This document shows, piece by piece, positions 24,126 through 36,124 of a stretch of 64,000 bases of DNA (position 1 is the stretch's first letter; the number at the start of each line of letters is the position of its first letter). The DNA lies in assembly GCA_051294375.1 (NCBI GenBank), contig CM119269.1, forward strand, positions 19,815,936-19,879,935. The letters are read 5' to 3'. The translations under genes were made by a program, and so were the position numbers. The notes under the pieces are model-generated. The model was not told the origin of the DNA, ran no database searches, and saw only the letters and a program-made list of their open reading frames with translations. Source of the stretch: Paraspadella gotoi. Its lineage: Eukaryota > Chaetognatha.

Positions 24126-25828
24126 AAAAAAAATCGCAAATCTTTTCGCTCAGACGTGAAGTCTTTCTGACTCGTGAACGACTTCAAAAGTCAAAAAATT
24201 AATGACTTTATAGTTTATTTTATAAACTTAAAGTCGATTAACTAAGTTACAAACAACCGGTAAAAAACTCAACCCAACAACAATGATAAGACCCAGCGGC
24301 AATGCTTTCTCATCAACATCCGGGAATTTTAAATATTTTAAGGTCTTTAATCAATTCTTTTATGTTTTCTTGCTCGAAAATTTTTTCCTTGGTTCCGCGT
24401 GTCAATTTTTTGATCTCAACCCGGATTAAAGTCACGTATCTGGGAAGTCACGAGAGCTGAGAGTCATCGATACATTTAATCAGATTTTTTTTTGTTCTTG
24501 TTTCTTTTATTCTCACAATACCATATTATATATCACATATCATATATCATATTACCTTGCTTCTATTCTCATATTACCGTGTTATCCATCAAAAATACTG
24601 CCAACGGCTTCATTAAATCCGTTCATAACACGAAGGATAGAAAGCTTCAACACCTTTGCGAATTCCTGTTTTCCCCGATGCTTAAAAATCTCACCCCTTT
24701 CCTTTCTCCCATCTTTCAGTCCTCAGCCCCCCCTTCCCCCCCCTTTTTCTCCCCTCACCCTTAACCCCTTTCTCGTCTCCCAGAAAATTACGGTGAGAAA
24801 AGGTTTCTCCCGGTTGACTCGAAACCAGGAAAGGGGGATAGTATATCGTCGGTTATATGGGCTGAAAGTAGTTCCAGGCTTCCTGCAAAGGCGCCGGGCG
24901 CGGTTGTGGTCGTTTGTCGTTTCGAAATCGAGGCTGCTCTGTCTCTCTCCTCTCTCTCTCTCTCTGTCTTCTATCTACTCGCGGATCTGCGCTCGTCGTC
25001 TGTCCTCCCGTCTCCCTCACATCTCGTTCTTTCTCGTCCGTCTCGTCCTCCGCACTCCCTTCTCCCTCGCATCCTCCCGCTTCCTCTCCCGCGATGACCA
25101 TACCCTCGCTGCACGCTGCCTTCCTCTCGCGTCCACTCAGCGCCTGTTCAGTCCGCCGTTCACCGCTGTCCTCTCCTCGCTCTTCCTCTCGTCCTTCCGT
25201 CTGGCTGCTTCCCTGAGATGGCTGGCTCACAGACACTCCATCCGGTTCTCGTTATCATCCCTTCTCGAGAGGCGACTTGTCGTCTCTGTCTCTCTAGTCC
25301 TCTCTTCTCCGTCTCTAGTCCGCTCCTCATCCTCCCTCTTCCAGTGCGCCTTCGAGTTTTCGTCTCCTTCTGCTCGCTTGCCGTCGTGACTCTCTTCCCG
25401 AGTCTCCGCTCATGTTCTCTCTCCATGTCGAGATCCGAGTCTCCCTCCTCTCTTCTCCTCTCTCGTCCTCTCTCGTCTCTCTTCTTAATTGTTCGCTGAC
25501 TTTGGTCCTTATCTTGTTTGTTCCATTTTCTACCCCAAGTCTCGAACCGGAAATCGTTGATTCGCAATGCCACGCCCTCACCGCGTAAGCCACGGTTTTC
25601 GTCGGCGGCGGCCGCAGAGACCGGGGACGGAGCCCGGTGGCGACGAGAGGCGTCGATGCCTGCTGCGCCTTTACGAAAAGTAGAGTCCTGGCCTTCTCAA
25701 ACTGCAGCGGCGGCGGCGGCGGCGGCGGCCGTGGAGGAAGAGGAAGATGAGGAGGAAAAAGATGGAAACCAGGATTCCAAGAAAAGAAACGCGCGGTGCG
25801 TTGAACGAGGGAAACGAAGAAGAAGACG

Positions 25829-26078
25829 NNNNNNNNNNNNNNNNNNNNNNNNNNNNNNNNNNNNNNNNNNNNNNNNNNNNNNNNNNNNNNNNNNNNNNNN
25901 NNNNNNNNNNNNNNNNNNNNNNNNNNNNNNNNNNNNNNNNNNNNNNNNNNNNNNNNNNNNNNNNNNNNNNNNNNNNNNNNNNNNNNNNNNNNNNNNNNNN
26001 NNNNNNNNNNNNNNNNNNNNNNNNNNNNNNNNNNNNNNNNNNNNNNNNNNNNNNNNNNNNNNNNNNNNNNNNNNNNNN
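25829..26078. other. Assembly gap, 250 Ns
   Basis: Replaces the GA-rich microsatellites seen at about 18410-18660 in copy 1. Confidence 0.95.
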
Positions 26079-26112
<34 letters not shown>

Positions 26113-26644
26113 CAGACTTAAAACAATTATTAGTGTTATAAGGCGTGGTCCCATTAAATGAATAACACAAAAGCTAGATTGAAAAAAAATTTAGGTAATA
26201 ATTAGCCTATAAATTTAACGCTTCATTTAACAATTTTTCAATGTATCAGCCTATTTCGGGAAATTAATAGTTATCTCAAACTTTCTTTTATTTACACTCG
26301 TTCGCGATCGCTTTTTTCTTTCATTTTTCTTTACCTTTTGCGAACGGTTAATCAGAGTAAATCGCCGTCGAGCCTAAAATGTAGTCGCTAATTAACTTTT
26401 GCGTGAGCCTGTTTTCGAAACTGACCCTCCAAAGTACATCGTAGTGAAAAGTACAGAAAGTAATAATCAAAATTCGAATTGTAGCTCATGAGTGTATGTA
26501 TGTATGTAAAAAAATCTTACTGTTACATTTAAAAGCAGACGAGAAACCTGTTTCACTATTTGATTATGCTTTTATATATATATATAAAATGTAAGTGCAA
26601 GCTAAATTAATTATCTAATCAGCGAGTTTAATATTTAATATAAC

Positions 26645-26816
26645 AAGTTTGAGCAAACAATGCCGGATCTGTTCATGATAATTAGCCGTAAGCAGCTGAT
26701 CAGATAATCAATTAATTAACTACTTTAAAATTAATCAATAAATTAATTATTTCATCATCTGATCAGCAGCTTACAGCTAATAATCATGAGCAGATCCGGT
26801 ATTGTTTGCTCAAACT
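26645..26816. mobile_element. Small MITE with AAGTTTGAGCAAACA ends, duplicate copy
   Basis: The same element in the second copy of the 7 kb direct repeat. The differences are short indels. Confidence 0.58.
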
Positions 26817-29800
26817 TATTTCATTTTTTCTTTCTTTTTCCATCGATAAGTAAGAATTATAATTTAAATTATTAAAAACCAAAATTTATGTCTTCGGGAT
26901 TCGCTCAAGAGATATTTATGTACTAGGAAACCACATTGAGAGGGTTGACAACTGGAAATACTTAGGTTTTAATCTGAAATCGAGTAAAAAATCCTTTTCC
27001 TGACCTAATGTTGTCATATTATATCATACACGCTTTAAAAACCCCAAAGGACGCTTTTCTTTTGCATCTTTTATATAGTAATTGTGTATCCTTTTTAACT
27101 GACAGATGTGGAGTAAAAGATCAAGTTAAATGTAACATTAAATGATGGTTTAGAAAATTTTTTGGGATTGGGCAGATGGCAGAATATTCAAACTCTATGG
27201 GAATCTTTTTAGATACCCTGACTTATATACATTATACAATATTCTACGTATAAAAGACAATCAAAGTTTTACGAAAAATGTATCCATACAAATAATGTCC
27301 ATATTTGAAAAAAAACTTTTTTGGATTTATTTCTCCTGTATTGTTTACTGTAATAATTGTGGTATTTGTATGCATCTGTATCATTAATTTAATATGGATA
27401 AAAACACTTCATTCTTTTTGTCCATTTGGTTGCTTTTATAATTAATATGAATATTTATATTTTTTTTATATTTTCTTTATTTTTCGTTCATTCAGTTAGT
27501 TGTGGTCATTCGTGTGATGTTGCTCGTAGTTGTAGTATTTGTCGTGTGATTTTTATAGCGGTTATGGTATTTATAGTAGTGGTAGCTGTGGTGGTAATTG
27601 TGGTTAAAACTGGTTATGGTGATTGTTAAAGTTTTAATTTAATTTAATTTAGCTTTATATTTCTTACTGTACTAAAAAGGAAAACTAAATAGTAAAATAT
27701 ATTTTTTTCTTTTTTCCATTTAAATTTATTTCTACTTGGATCATTCCATTATAAATAATTGGCGTTCAAAGCTAACAGGGGACGGACAGACGGACAGACG
27801 AAAAATGTTTTTCAAAATTAGATGTTCTAGGGTGATTTAAGGCAAGATTGTGCTGGTGGACCAACGGACTGAACAAGAGACTTATAGAATAAGCGTTAAG
27901 CAGATCTGGCTAAAAACAGAAAACCGAAACAATAAAAGAAACCAAACTGGTTTCGGAGCTTTCGTTCGTCAAAAATTAAGGTCTTTTGTTTAAAAGAGTC
28001 TCACTTGGTTTCTTTCATTGCCATTACAGATGGCGAAGCTTCCTATATTCGCATACTAGTGACAAAAATACAGAGAATATTTTAAAGCACTTTTATTCCC
28101 CCTCTCAAAAATAGATATATTTTGAACCAACTTAATGGAAAAAATTTTAAAATGATCTATATAACATATATACCCATACTTTTTTATAAAAAAATATTTT
28201 TGATAATCATTAATGTATTCCAGCTCGCCGTCTCATAAATTCTTGACGGATGTTACTGCATCTCCATCAAAATTCCACTTATCGTTTTATCTGCAAAAAA
28301 TAAAATAACAAAAAACACCTTATCCGATTAAACTTGTTCACACATTTTGCAAAACCCTCACCCATTCTCGGACCTATTTAAAAAAACTTACTCCAATCTA
28401 TCCAATTATTTTGTTTTGCATTTTCCATCATTCGCAGAAATTAAAAAAAAACTCGTTATTGTAGAATTCAATTTATTTTTCAAACAGAACCAAAATACTG
28501 TAAGTAATGTTTACAAAAAAAAACCATTTACAACTCATAAGAATACATACAAAAGTATATATACAATGTTGTTGGCGAAAGACCAGGTATTAAAAAAGTT
28601 TTAGTTCCTGTTACAACCAATTTTTTTAACTATAACTTGATTTACTGTCGGCGACACAACTCTAAAAGCTTGATGTCAGTTGATAGGTCTGTGGGAAAGT
28701 CGGTTATTTGTTTATTGATTCGTTCGTAGGCTGAATTTTCAGTTAATAACGGAAGATAAGGGAAAAAATACCATTAACTAAATTTTATAATATAAAATAA
28801 ATAACGTTATTTTGAAAAAAAAATACAAATGAATAAAAAGAAGAGAATTGATCTATTGATTGATTGAACACAATGAACAGTGCCTGCGATGATTCTGCAA
28901 AATTTGTAAAGATATTGGTATCTAAAAAAAATAACAATTTAAAAGAAGCAACAGTCAATTAAAGTCGCCGCATCGCCAGTTTGACTAGAAATTTTTTTTC
29001 CCTTCTGATCTTTTAATATTTATTGCAAGGATTCATACGTTCGACAAAAAAATATTTTCAAAGTTCTCTTGAAAAAATATTGAGTCAGAATTGTAGCTGG
29101 GCTCCACATAGTTTTGCCCGGCTGTACAAGGAAAAACTTTTATCAAGAACAGTTAAATCGATTTTTTTTTTCAAAAGACTGGTTATTAAGGCGTAGTAAA
29201 ATTTTTCAATTTAACTTTAATTAAAATTCTAAAAGTGAGGAACGAACAACTTTATACTAATAAAAATTTATGTAATAAAAAAATTTATAATAAATTTGAC
29301 AATTTACGCAGTAGGCCATATTTATACTAGTACTAAACCAATAAATGTTAAAATTTAAAAACAGTTTTTTCTAAGATTTTTTTTACAGATTTGGATTCGT
29401 CATAAAAAGTTGATAAAAAGAAATATAACTCTTTTTGAAAAATTCCTTCATTAAGTGGGTCAAAAATTAGAAAAAGCTATATTTTAAGCTGAAAATTAAC
29501 TTTTTATATATTAAATATATTTGTTTTAATTTTTAACCCACTAAATGAAAGAATTTTTACAAATGATTTATATTTTCTTTTATCAACTTTTGACGAGGAA
29601 TTCAAATCTGCAATCAAAATTAAGAAAAGCATATTTTAATTTTTTCGATTTTATAAGGATAGTACTATATATAAATATAGCTTACTGCGAAAATTAAAAG
29701 ACATAAATTAATTTTTTTTACAAATTAATGTTCACTGATTGTTCATAATTGACTTTTAGAATTTTCGTATATAACTTTCACTACGCCTTACTGGTTATAA

Positions 29801-30414
29801 ACCAGAACATAAAAATGATTTGTCAACAAATGTATTGCAGTAAATTTAATTATTAAAAAAGTTTTTGTTGGGTAATAAAAGTCGTAATATATCCGAACTC
29901 CCAAGCTTTAACAGAAGCAAAACTACGTATTTGTTTCTAAAATTCGATTTTAATTAAGACCTCAACGTAACATAGCGCGTTTAGTTTGGATTTTTTGTTC
30001 AAGAGCGATTCGCAGTACAAAAATAGAATTCATGAATTGCTAAGAGTCAACTTATCCTTTTTTAAGGTCATGATCTATCTCGCATTACTTTTGAGATCAT
30101 AGAAATTGATAAACGCAAACATTTGGCTTTTTTCATAGTCACATTATGAAATTTTATCTATTACCTCTATTTTGTTTATTAGTTCAATTTAATGGAACCA
30201 ACAAAAATTAAAGTTTTGATGCAGAGATATAAATGCCATTTGAATTATTTTTTTAAACAATAATTAGGTGCGATTTTTAGATCATAAAAGCGAAAAGTAA
30301 AAGTTGGCTCTTATTTTCCTCAGGAAATTTAAGAAAATCACATTAACACTGTCGCAATCGTGGTGGTGGTCTTTCCTGTCATTGCCACTCCCCTTCCACA
30401 TCCCTCTCTATCCC

Positions 30415-31106
30415 TTAAACCCCCGTCTCCGGGGAGAAGTGTCCGTTCTTTCCGACGCCCGAATCGTCGCTGTGAGCGTCGTTGTTGTCCTCGTCGGTGG
30501 GGGGCGCAGGCGGCGGTTCCACGTAAGGGTAGCGCTCCTCAGGCGACAGCGGCGTCGCGTAAGCGTAATCGGGCGTGGGATCGGGGTGTCCGTAGCCATT
30601 GAGACTGTGGGGTGGGGCGTTGAGGACGGGATTGACGTGACCACTCACGCCGACTCCGCCCGGTTTATCGAGATCATCCTCTTCGTCGAATCCCCCACGC
30701 TCGGCGTGATCCAGCGCGCCGGCCGTCGACGCCGCCGTGGAAGCAGCGCCGGCGCCCTTGTCTTTCTTTGCGCAGAGTAGACCTTTGCGCCACATGACGC
30801 AGAGGATGATGGCGCAGAGGATGACGAGGATGACGGCGATGATGATTCCAGCGACGGCGCCGTCGGGTGTGCCGGCGCCCTTATTCGGGATCGTCGGTTT
30901 CTCGTTGGAGGATTGAGGAACGGTTCGGGTCTCTCTGTAGTCACCGATTTCGATCGACACGCTTTGGCCGATGGACGATTCATCAATATTCGTTGTGAAG
31001 ATCCTTCGTCGACTGCCGGCGCTCCGTCGCTTAACTTCGAGATTCGTTTCTTTGATTTCGTCTTTGTTAATGGGTGGATTGAGTACGAGATTATCGCCCA
31101 AGATGC
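30415..31106 (-). CDS. Ig receptor (copy A), exon 6: transmembrane helix and cytoplasmic tail
   Basis: Terminal exon after acceptor CCCTCCAG, running to a TAA at 30415-30417. The first part (G-I-L-G-D-N-L-V-L-N-P-P) is a juxtamembrane ectodomain of about 100 residues with no clear Ig features. Then comes A-V-A-G-I-I-I-A-V-I-L-V-I-L-C-A-I-I-L-C-V-M-W, a single transmembrane helix with a W-R-K-G stop-transfer signal. The tail of about 120 residues is Pro/Asp-rich with several tyrosines (Y-A-Y-A-T-P, R-Y-P-Y-V-E-P-P). It ends S-P-E-T-G-V, which fits a class I PDZ-binding motif (T at -2, V at 0). Together with exons 1-5 this makes a type I cell-surface receptor or adhesion molecule; the family name is not recognised. 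An error-rich partial copy lies at 23252-23721. Confidence 0.7.
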
Positions 31107-31887
31107 CTGGAGGGATTGAGATAATATTAGAAATATTTTAATGATTTTGTCCGAGTTTAACTCTGTTCGTCCAAATCGGAAAACAAACTTTTTTTTTGAA
31201 TCAGAATCGTAACCATGTTTATTACCTGCCTTCCGATTCGTTTGGTTTCATATATATTTTCTAACCTCAATTGACAATCCAAGTTACCTATATTAATTAC
31301 TATAAGTTAAAAGTAGTAGAATCTTGCTGAAACTAAGGTTTTTCTTATTCTTTATGACGTTTCTCGTAAGGTAACATTTTATTTGAATTTCATAAAATTA
31401 GTAATACAATTTTAGATTAGATTTAAGCGATTTTCCTCGTCTATCTTACCCTTGACCTTATTTTTTTTATATTCTAATTTCAATAAATGTCAAATCAAGA
31501 AAGAGAAAAATTTGATAAAATCAACTGTGTTGCTCCAACCTGTGCCTTTGATCGTTCTGTGTTAATTAAATTTCTGGTGGGCTTCCCGTTATCGAAAATT
31601 TTCTCTATCTATTAATGTCAAATGGTCCTGAGCTTTCTCTAAACCTCGGCAAAATTTGAGCAATTATGCGCTCTTGTTGAATCAAAAAAATAAATATTAA
31701 ATTTTTACATTTATTTTTAAATTTTAATATACAATTTTAAAGTCTAATATAGTAAAACAAGTAATATAACAATTTTTCATACTTAAATATTAACAATAAA
31801 CTGCCAAAAGGCAAGCTATTTTTTTTCGTAAATTATAATGAAATTCGAAACATTATATTTATTTACGTTCTTCCCATACGGATTGTA

Positions 31888-32582
31888 CAGTCCTGTGCAA
31901 AAAAACCGCGCCACTTTATAACTTTAACTTCCGGATGCTCTATAAAGATATTTTTAAAATTATATAAAAAAATAAAAAAATTTGAAAAAAAAATTATTAT
32001 GTCTAAATTTTATTATAATCAATCAAGTGATTTAGGAGATATAATTTTTTAAACTTGAGTGTTCCAAAAAAGTAAGCAAGCTGGACTACCAAGAACTAAA
32101 AAATAAAAAAACAAAGTGCAAAATCTGAAATTGCTATATCAGATAATTTAGCCAGAGTATTTAATTATTTTATTTTACTCCCATTTGAAAACCATATAAA
32201 AGTTTTAAAATCATGGACCTGTCTTTCCATATATTTTTTAATAATCTTAAAATTATTATTTTAGGATCTGGGGCAATCCAGTTATACAGCTATACCTCTG
32301 GATGTCCACAATATAATTTTTTTTATGTTTTTAATCTACTTCAAGTATTGCAAAATATTAAAAAAAAAAAAGATTAGTTTAAAATCTATTAGATTTTTTT
32401 AAATTCAGCTTTGTGGTAGAATACTTCATTTAAAAAAATTATTGTACCTAAATAGATGGCCCAATTTTAATAAAATTTATGCTAAACTTATCATCTTTTA
32501 ATAAACTTTAAATCTCTTTTAAAATTCAAGTATATTTTTAAAATCTGAAATAAAGTGGCGCGGTTTTTTTTGCACAGGACTG
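31888..32582. mobile_element. Tc1/mariner-like MITE in intron 5 of the Ig receptor
   Basis: A 695-base AT-rich element with inverted ends CAGTCCTGTGCAAAAAAA…CCGCGCCACTTTAT, about 33 bases each, flanked by TA on both sides (31886-31887, 32583-32584). TA duplication and CAGT-type ends fit Tc1/mariner. It has no coding capacity. The left arm of the large palindrome starts about 340 bases outside it. Confidence 0.75.
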
Positions 32583-32701
32583 TACAAAAATCTTATTTCT
32601 CACTCTCGTTATCAATGCAGTCTATCAGAAACTTTTTTCCCCTCGACAATCACAGCTGAATTTCTTGTCCCAAACTTGAAAAATCAACAATTTAAATTCA
32701 C

Positions 32702-32856
32702 CTTGCTCTTTGGCGTTCCCGGTGATTTCGATAGTGAGAATGACATTCGCATCAGCATCGTAGGCGGTGGATAACTCAGCTCGAGTTGGGTAGACGACCA
32801 AGATTACGTAATCTTTGGTGGCAAGTTCATTTATACCCGTGACAGTCGCCTGGCAT
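32702..32856 (-). CDS. Ig receptor (copy A), exon 5: end of the last Ig domain
   Basis: A 155-base exon with acceptor TTGTCCAG and donor GTGAAT. Its first base completes the arginine codon from exon 4; it then reads C-Q-A-T-V-T-G-I-N-E-L-A-T-K-D-Y-V-I-L-V-V-Y-P-T, the F and G strands of the last Ig domain, plus a membrane-proximal stretch ending G-N-A-K-E-Q. It leaves one base, which exon 6 completes to glycine. Phases agree on both sides. Confidence 0.68.
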
Positions 32857-33042
32857 CTGGACAAGCGATAATATTCGATTATTCTTAATGTGCCTTCGCT
32901 CGTGAAATAATCTTAACTTTAACTATTAACTCTATAAGTACAGTAAATAAAAAAAACTGAAAAGAGAAAAACTTATAACTAAAAATCCATCAGATCATCT
33001 CTCATCACCAAACAAACCCGTTAAAAGCTAGGCAAAATAAAA

Positions 33043-33431
33043 GGCCTTATTTTCCCAGAACGCCCCATTTCATACTAAATTTTGAATTAAATTATTTTTT
33101 TAGTTAAAGATCCGGTTAAAGATTAGGGTTAAGAATTAGGTTAAGAATTAGCTTAATGATTAGGGTTAGGAATATGGTTATTGATTAGGGTTTGGGGTTA
33201 GGCTAAGCTCGTTAACTGATAAAAACCTATTATTTGTAAAGTTTAAACAAAAACAAACTCTGTTTTCTCCACTAACCCAAATCTCTAACCCTAACCTAAT
33301 CCTTATCTCTTACCCCTGACCTAAATCCTTAACCTTATCCCTAACCCTAACCTTTAACCTAATCATTAACTAAAAAAAATTAACTTAATTTTGCATTCAA
33401 GATAAATTGGGTCGTTCAGAAAAATAAGGCC
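33043..33431. mobile_element. MITE with GGCCTTATTTT ends and a telomere-like core
   Basis: The ends are inverted and imperfect: GGCCTTATTTTCCCAGAACG on the left, GGGCCTTATTTTTCTGAACG read from the right. The core is TTAGGGTTA-like on one side and CCCTAACC-like on the other, so the whole element is a long imperfect palindrome. It sits in intron 4 of the Ig receptor. Confidence 0.6.
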
Positions 33432-33515
33432 CAAAAATTTGGGAAAAATGGAAACGTCTCTCGCAAAGCCTCGTAACTATCCCACCGTCAATGTCACAAC
33501 CCTCCCCCCCCTAAC

Positions 33516-33715
33516 CTGTACTTATCCATGTGATTTTCGGGTTCGAGGACGGGCAGTTTGTATTCTCTATTGACTTCGCCCGCTATTTCCGTCGCGTCGT
33601 TGTTCTTATCGACGGTAAACCATTTAATTTTCGCCGCTAACGGTTTTGCGTTGCATATCAGTAAGACATTGGCATGCCGTCTCTCACTCCGAAGATCCAC
33701 CGCACCGGTCTGCGC
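33516..33715 (-). CDS. Ig receptor (copy A), exon 4: Ig domain, first part
   Basis: A 200-base exon with acceptor CTTGCAG and donor GTTAGG, starting in phase 0 and ending in phase 2. It encodes A-Q-T-G-A-V-D-L-R, then V-L-L-I-C-N-A-K-P-L-A-A-K-I-K-W-F (cysteine and tryptophan of an Ig fold), ending H-M-D-K-Y-R. Joined to exon 5 it gives D-K-Y-R-C-Q-A-T-V, a textbook Y-x-C F-strand. Confidence 0.68.
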
Positions 33716-33905
33716 CTGCAAGATTAGGAAGATTCATTAAATATCCTGAAAAAAATGTCCACAAAGGATTTTTTTAAAAGAGATATGAGAAAAAACGTAA
33801 CGATTTAAGAATCGAATTTAATTCGTAAACAAAAAGCGACAATTTTAACAACTAAACAAGTTAACAACAACTGCCGAATGAACGAACGTCGATGAAGTTG
33901 GCAAC

Positions 33906-33998
33906 CAACTGAATTCCCTCGATGACGGGTTTGGTACTGAATCGAATCTCGATCTTGTATTCAGCGACTCCGACGTCATTTTGAGCAATACATAAAAC
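33906..33998 (-). CDS. Ig receptor (copy A), exon 3: end of an Ig domain
   Basis: After the acceptor CCCCTCAG the exon reads V-L-C-I-A-Q-N-D-V-G-V-A-E-Y-K-I-E-I-R-F, the F-G strands of an I-set domain completing the one begun in exon 2. The start is firm. The end is not: exon 4 requires a phase-0 donor, and the best candidates are GTTGCC (end 33906, used here) or GTTCGT about 18 bases further on; neither is a strong consensus. Without splicing, the frame would stop shortly after at F-G-S-C-C. Confidence 0.55.
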
Positions 33999-34477
33999 CT
34001 GAGGGGAATTAAAATGTTAAAAATTAACCTTTCGAGTTAATAAATTATAGGTGTTATATGCGATAAATGGGGAACGAGGGCCGGTGGTGCCAGGACTTGT
34101 GATCCTTAAAGGTCTTGCAAACTATTAAGCATCGAGCTTTATTTTAAAAAAAGTCTTGGAAAATTTGTAAAATCAGGCGACTTACTGCTTACTGCTTTTA
34201 TTGAGCCATTCTGTCACTAACTGATAACAATTTTTGCTGACTCTTCAATACAACGAAACTTTACCAAAGCTTTAGAACATGGTGTTACAGCCTGATCCGA
34301 AGCTCAGTGACTCCTTATATTGAAGGGTTCTGTCACTAACACATAACAATAATTACTGTCTCTTCACAGGTTTATTAAGAAGAGACAAAAAAGGCTAAGA
34401 AATATTCTTGTACTAAAGCATTGTTAAAAATTCGAGAAAATTGGTGAAATATTTTGACATAAAAAAAAAAATCTCAC

Positions 34478-34996
34478 CTCAAGATCTTTCTCCACCAATA
34501 CGTCAAAGGAATGACTGAGTCCGTTGCTGGATTGGTTCTGGATGACATCCGGCCTTAGAACTCCGCCTACGGTGGCGTTTACTGACCAAGTGATATTCGG
34601 CGGATTACCAGCCTCCGCCGAGCAAACTATCGACCTTCGGGTTGTCGATCCATCGCTGGACAAGACTTCTAATACGGAACCCACATCGGCCCTGAGTCCA
34701 TGAGGTTTGAAGCGGATTTGCATCAATTGACTCTCAACCGTATTCCAAGGGGTGTTATCTGATGGACCCAGGACACAACGGATTCGCTTTCCATGGTGTT
34801 TCCTCATGGCCGTTACGTTTGCGAGTTCGATGGACGAAGTAGAGAGGCGGGATTTATCGAGAGGTTCCCAACCGGAATCGGTCTGCACTTGAAAAGAGAG
34901 CGGGGCGTCGCTGGGTCCGGATGTACTGACAGAACACGTTGCTCTGATTGCTTGTCCTTCGTTGATGGCAGAGCCAAAACCGGGTTCCGTGTCAAC
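34478..34996 (-). CDS. Ig receptor (copy A), exon 2: two Ig-like domains
   Basis: A 519-base exon (173 codons), phase 0 at both ends, with acceptor AATACAG and donor GTGAGA. It begins V-D-T-E-P-G-F-G. The first Ig-like unit has A-T-C-S-V as the B-strand cysteine and I-R-C-V-L-G as the F-strand cysteine. The second has S-I-V-C-S-A-E-A-G-N-P-P-N-I-T-W, a classic I-set B-to-C segment with cysteine and tryptophan. Two sequons (NIT and NQS) suggest glycosylation. The exon ends D-V-L-V-E-K-D-L-E, and the F-strand cysteine of the second domain is supplied by exon 3. It is fully open in this arm. Confidence 0.72.
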
Positions 34997-35694
34997 CTGT
35001 ATTTGGTTTGAGATAAACAATGATAAAATGTAAAAACCTTTTTTGAGAATTTCAGTTTACTATAAAAGTAAAAAGCTTCTAAAACGTACTAAATAGAGTG
35101 AATAGACTTTGCCATATTTTTCAATATTTTTACTGAGTTTAGCACGATAGTACAAATTATGTCCAGACCGTGTAAAAATTTTTTGCCATCCATTTTTTTT
35201 CAAAAATCTTGCTTGCTGGCAACTCTAAAAACTAAAAAAATGGTTCTTTGGACCAAATTTCTATGATGTAGTCCCGGAAATCACTTGTTACCGGTTTTTT
35301 GAAAAAAAAATACTATACTTTACTTTTTTTTTTTAATTTAAAAAAGATCACAACCTATAGAGTCGAAATGTCGAATGTAAGTTTATTTTTAAATTTTATA
35401 TTTTATATAAAGTTAGTTAATTATATTTGTTAATAATTATGAGTAAAAATTATAATATATTATAATAATAATTTCAAAATTCTATTCATGGATTTGTATT
35501 CTTTGCAAAAAGTTGATATAAGAAAATATAATTTTTATTCCAAGATTATGTCATTAAGTTGGTCAAAATTTAGAAAAACTATAATTTTAAGCCAAAAATT
35601 AAAAATTAGATAAAAAAATAGTTTTTAACATTTTTAACCAACTTAATAAAAGAATTTGTTAAAATGGATTATACTTTCTTACAGGGATGTGGAG

Positions 35695-35866
35695 CCGACC
35701 TAATTTTGTCTCGGCTCCAGCTCCGGCTCCAGCTCCAGGCCAAATTTTTTTCCAGCTCCAGCTCCGGCTCCGGCTCCAAGCAAAATTTTTTTTCGGCTCC
35801 GGCTCCGGCTCCAGCAAAAATTTAAACTCGGCTCCGGCTCCGGCTCCAACTCCGGCTCCATTACTA
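35695..35866. repeat. GGCTCC/GGAGCC hexamer minisatellite, left end of the hAT-like element
   Basis: Imperfect GGCTCC/AGCTCC hexamers broken by short T-rich interruptions. A matching array occurs near the right end (about 38740-38905), and both are mirrored at about 40880-41055 and 43895-44065. The arrays read as Ala-Pro repeats but are subterminal repeats of the transposon, not genes. Confidence 0.7.
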
Positions 35867-36124
35867 TATATATAATTAAAATTTAAGAAATTAATATTCA
35901 TAATATATTCTTTAAATTATATAATTTATATTTTGATTATATTTAATATTTATTTTATATTATAATATAATATATTTAATATTAAAAAATATATTATATA
36001 ATTAAAATTATTTTTAAAAATATTAAAATAATAAGCAAAATATATATTTTTTTTTTGTGATATCCTCACTCTGGTAATTTAACTATGAATTATATTTAGC
36101 ATTCTTGTTATGGTGATTTTACTT

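Larger units (their letters stand above)
23747..30858. repeat. 7.1 kb direct duplication, copy 2
   Basis: Starts exactly at the 25-N gap. It is shorter than copy 1 because of scattered single-base deletions. Its 191-N and 250-N gaps (23935-24125, 25829-26078) fall where copy 1 has an A-rich/poly-A stretch and GA microsatellites. Confidence 0.8.

Noticed and set aside
35687-35875. Ala-Pro repeat proteins (35.7, 38.8 and 43.9 kb)
   Set aside because: These are GGAGCC hexamers at transposon ends; frames exist on both strands and have no other coding features.
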